This document shows, piece after piece, positions 40,598-42,258 of a stretch of 42,258 bases of DNA. The DNA is from a virus. Location of the stretch: positions 1-42,258 of the IMG/VR virus record IMGVR_UViG_3300042691_031480; one strand, written 5' to 3'. Each line of letters opens with the position of its first letter. Within the stretch, counting starts at the first letter, position 1. Both the position numbers and the translations under genes were made by a program. The notes under the pieces are model-generated. The model searched no databases. It was not told the DNA's origin and saw only the letters and a list, made by a program, of their open reading frames with translations.

Positions 40598-41338
40598 ATG
40601 GCAACAAATTTCTATTTTCAAAGTGGCAATACATCAGGTACCACTAATGAACAGCGTTTATTGGAAGATTTGATTATTGAAAGTATTAAAATATATGGTC
40701 ATGATGTATATTACATGCCTCGAACAAGCATGAAACAGGACAATATTCTTGGTGAGGATGTACTTAGTCGTTTTGATAATGCCTATCCTTTGGAAATGTA
40801 TTTGTCTAATATTGAAGGGTGGGATGGCGATAGTGAGTTGTTAACAAAGTTTGGTATTCAAGTTACACATCAAGCAACATTCGTAGTAGCCAAGCGTCGA
40901 TGGGAAGATGTTGTAGGAGCTGTCGATGAAAATTTCCTCCAACTTCCTAATCGTCCTGCTGAAGGCGATTTGTTATATTTTCCCAAGACTAACAGCTTGT
41001 TTGAAATTAAATTCGTTCAACATTTAGATCCCTTCTTCCAACTTGGCAAGTTTCATGTCTATAGCATGCAATGTGAATTGTATCAATACAGTTCAGAAAT
41101 CATTGACACAGGCGTGGAAGAAATTGATAAGATAGAAGATGAGCGCACACAAGACATTTTTGGTCATCAAATTCTTTCACAAACAGGTGATTTACTTCTT
41201 TCACAAGACGGATTTAGTATCATTCAACAAACATTTGCATCACGAACAAATATTCCAAGCGCCGACAATGAAGATTTTGAAACTTCAGGAGCCGACATCT
41301 TGGATTTCACAGTTATCAATCCATTCGGTGAATATTAA
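40598..41338 (+). CDS. 14: Neck protein, T4 gp14-like
   Basis: The protein has 246 residues, close to T4 gp14 (256). The text NEQRLLEDLIIESIKIYGHDVYYMPRTSMKQDNILGEDVLSRFDNAYPLEMYLSNIEGWDG, followed by KFGIQVTHQATFVVAKRRWEDVVG, matches the conserved core of the family. It begins 1 base after the gp13 stop and shares its final A with the gp15 start (TAATG), so the three are tightly coupled. Gp14 works with gp13 in the neck at the head-tail junction. Confidence 0.9.
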   Translation: MATNFYFQSGNTSGTTNEQRLLEDLIIESIKIYGHDVYYMPRTSMKQDNILGEDVLSRFDNAYPLEMYLSNIEGWDGDSELLTKFGIQVTHQATFVVAKRRWEDVVGAVDENFLQLPNRPAEGDLLYFPKTNSLFEIKFVQHLDPFFQLGKFHVYSMQCELYQYSSEIIDTGVEEIDKIEDERTQDIFGHQILSQTGDLLLSQDGFSIIQQTFASRTNIPSADNEDFETSGADILDFTVINPFGEY

Positions 41339-42147
41339 TGTTTAAAGGGCGTCATTTCTATCATCAGCATATTCGTAAAGCTATTATTGCTTTTGGTACA
41401 TTATTCAATGGTATTCAAATTCGAAGAAGAAATGAAGCCAATGAAGTCACACAAAGTTTGTTTGTGCCATTAAGTTATGCACCAAAACAAAAATTCATTG
41501 AACGTATTCGTGAAGCTCCTGAGTTAGATACCAGTCGCCCAGGTATACAGGTAACAGTTCCGCGTATTGGTTTTGAAATCACCAATTTCACATATGATCC
41601 TTCACGTAAACTTGCCATTACACAAAATGTTCGGGCAGTAGACCCAGATTTAACAAACACAGGTGTTCGATATTCTTATGTGTCAACTCCGTATAATATG
41701 GGTATTGGCATGAGTGTGTTCACAAAAAACCAAGATGATGGATTACAAATCATCGAACAAATTCTTCCATATTTCAATCCAGATTTTAACATCACCATTA
41801 ATGAATTGCCAGATTTAGGCGTTCGTCGTGATTTAAAGATTGTTTTAGAAAGTGTGAATTATCAAGATGAATGGGAAGGTGGGTTTGATAAACGGTTGAG
41901 TGTTATCTGGGATTTAAATTTCACAGTGAAAATGAACTTGTATGGCTATGTTCAAGATGCCAATCTCATCAAGAAATCCATACAAAAAGTATACTCCGAT
42001 AACAGTTTGTTTGAGGGTAGTGAACCTACCAATGTGTTAGTAGGACGACGCATCACAAATGAGGTGGATCCGAATTCCGCGTTACCTACTGACTCGTATA
42101 ACTATATAACAGAGTTTGATGATATTTACTTCGGTGAGAATGAATGA
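41338..42147 (+). CDS. 15: Tail sheath stabiliser and completion protein, T4 gp15-like
   Basis: The protein has 269 residues (T4 gp15: 272). It begins FKGRHFYHQHIRKAIIAFGTLFNGIQIRRR and has VPLSYAPKQKFIERI, TVPRIGFEITNFTYDPSRKL, YNMGIGMSVFTKNQDDGLQIIEQILPYFNPDFNITINE and RRDLKIVLESV, all conserved blocks. Gp15 caps the contractile tail and stabilises the sheath before joining the head. The start shares a base with the gp14 stop. The TGA stop overlaps the next ATG (ATGA). Confidence 0.93.
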   Translation: MFKGRHFYHQHIRKAIIAFGTLFNGIQIRRRNEANEVTQSLFVPLSYAPKQKFIERIREAPELDTSRPGIQVTVPRIGFEITNFTYDPSRKLAITQNVRAVDPDLTNTGVRYSYVSTPYNMGIGMSVFTKNQDDGLQIIEQILPYFNPDFNITINELPDLGVRRDLKIVLESVNYQDEWEGGFDKRLSVIWDLNFTVKMNLYGYVQDANLIKKSIQKVYSDNSLFEGSEPTNVLVGRRITNEVDPNSALPTDSYNYITEFDDIYFGENE

Positions 42148-42258
42148 CATTTGAAAGTTTAGATGATAAATTTGATGTAGAACCTACAACATCAGAACAA
42201 TTGGAACAATTAAACAAGCCCGTGATTGAAGATGATGCATTACATGCGCGTCAAACAT
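42144..42258 (+). CDS. 16: Small terminase subunit, T4 gp16-like (3' end outside window)
   Basis: The ATG overlaps the gp15 stop (ATGA) and the frame runs off the window after 38 codons (TFESLDDKFDVEP...EDDALHARQT). The acidic N-terminus and the start of a DD-x-x-x-AR element, together with its place after gp15, fit the small terminase subunit that recognises phage DNA for packaging and regulates the large subunit. Only the first 38 residues are visible, so the call leans on gene order. Confidence 0.72.
   Translation, partial: MTFESLDDKFDVEPTTSEQLEQLNKPVIEDDALHARQT

Overview
The window looks like the late structural region of a T4-like, contractile-tailed phage, probably from an AT-rich aquatic bacterium (marine T4-like phages resemble it most; the host cannot be read from the sequence). 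The reasons are: (i) the right end carries consecutive genes resembling T4 gp13, gp14 and gp15 (neck and tail completion) and the first 38 codons of a gp16-like small terminase; (ii) the left end is a very large tail/baseplate-associated protein of the type found in marine T4-like phages; (iii) perfect copies of the T4 late promoter TATAAATA precede many plus-strand genes. Genes are tightly packed, no gene-free stretch exceeds 300 bases, and I saw no tRNA, integrase, transposon or CRISPR array.

Layout: 1-5.8 kb, the end of the large structural protein and a small coiled-coil protein. 5.8-9.1 kb, a self-cleaving (peptidase S74) tail fibre, then a Pro/Thr-rich protein with cysteine-knot-like modules. 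9.1-17.6 kb, a sugar and modification island: a GDP-mannose 3,5-epimerase-like enzyme, an O-fucosyltransferase-like protein, an FkbM methyltransferase, a GT2-like transferase, a transferase resembling polypeptide GalNAc-transferases, a 2OG-Fe(II) oxygenase, a DUF6065-like protein, a short UDP-glucose dehydrogenase-like protein and a second NDP-sugar epimerase. 17.7-20.8 kb, small virion-type proteins, a beta-rich fibre and a coiled-coil protein. 20.8-24.2 kb, the only leftward unit: a three-domain glycosyltransferase and an FkbM methyltransferase. 24.3-37.2 kb, a large cluster of putative adhesins: collagen-like, Gly-rich and S74 fibres, three tandem LamG-like proteins and several small proteins. 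37.3-39.6 kb, a three-gene unit with its own sigma70-like promoter and terminator. 39.6 kb to the end, gp13-gp14-gp15-gp16.

How the parts may work together: the adhesin genes could supply several alternative receptor-binding proteins. The island could make GDP-L-galactose and other activated sugars and attach them to a virion protein. The adjacent Pro/Thr-rich, mucin-like protein is the most attractive acceptor, which would make this a phage-encoded protein O-glycosylation system; that is inference. The leftward operon and the 37.3-39.6 kb unit both encode glycosyltransferase-like proteins, and both appear to use host-type early promoters inside an otherwise late region. This suggests they act earlier than the structural genes, for example on host surface glycans or as a head start for virion glycosylation.
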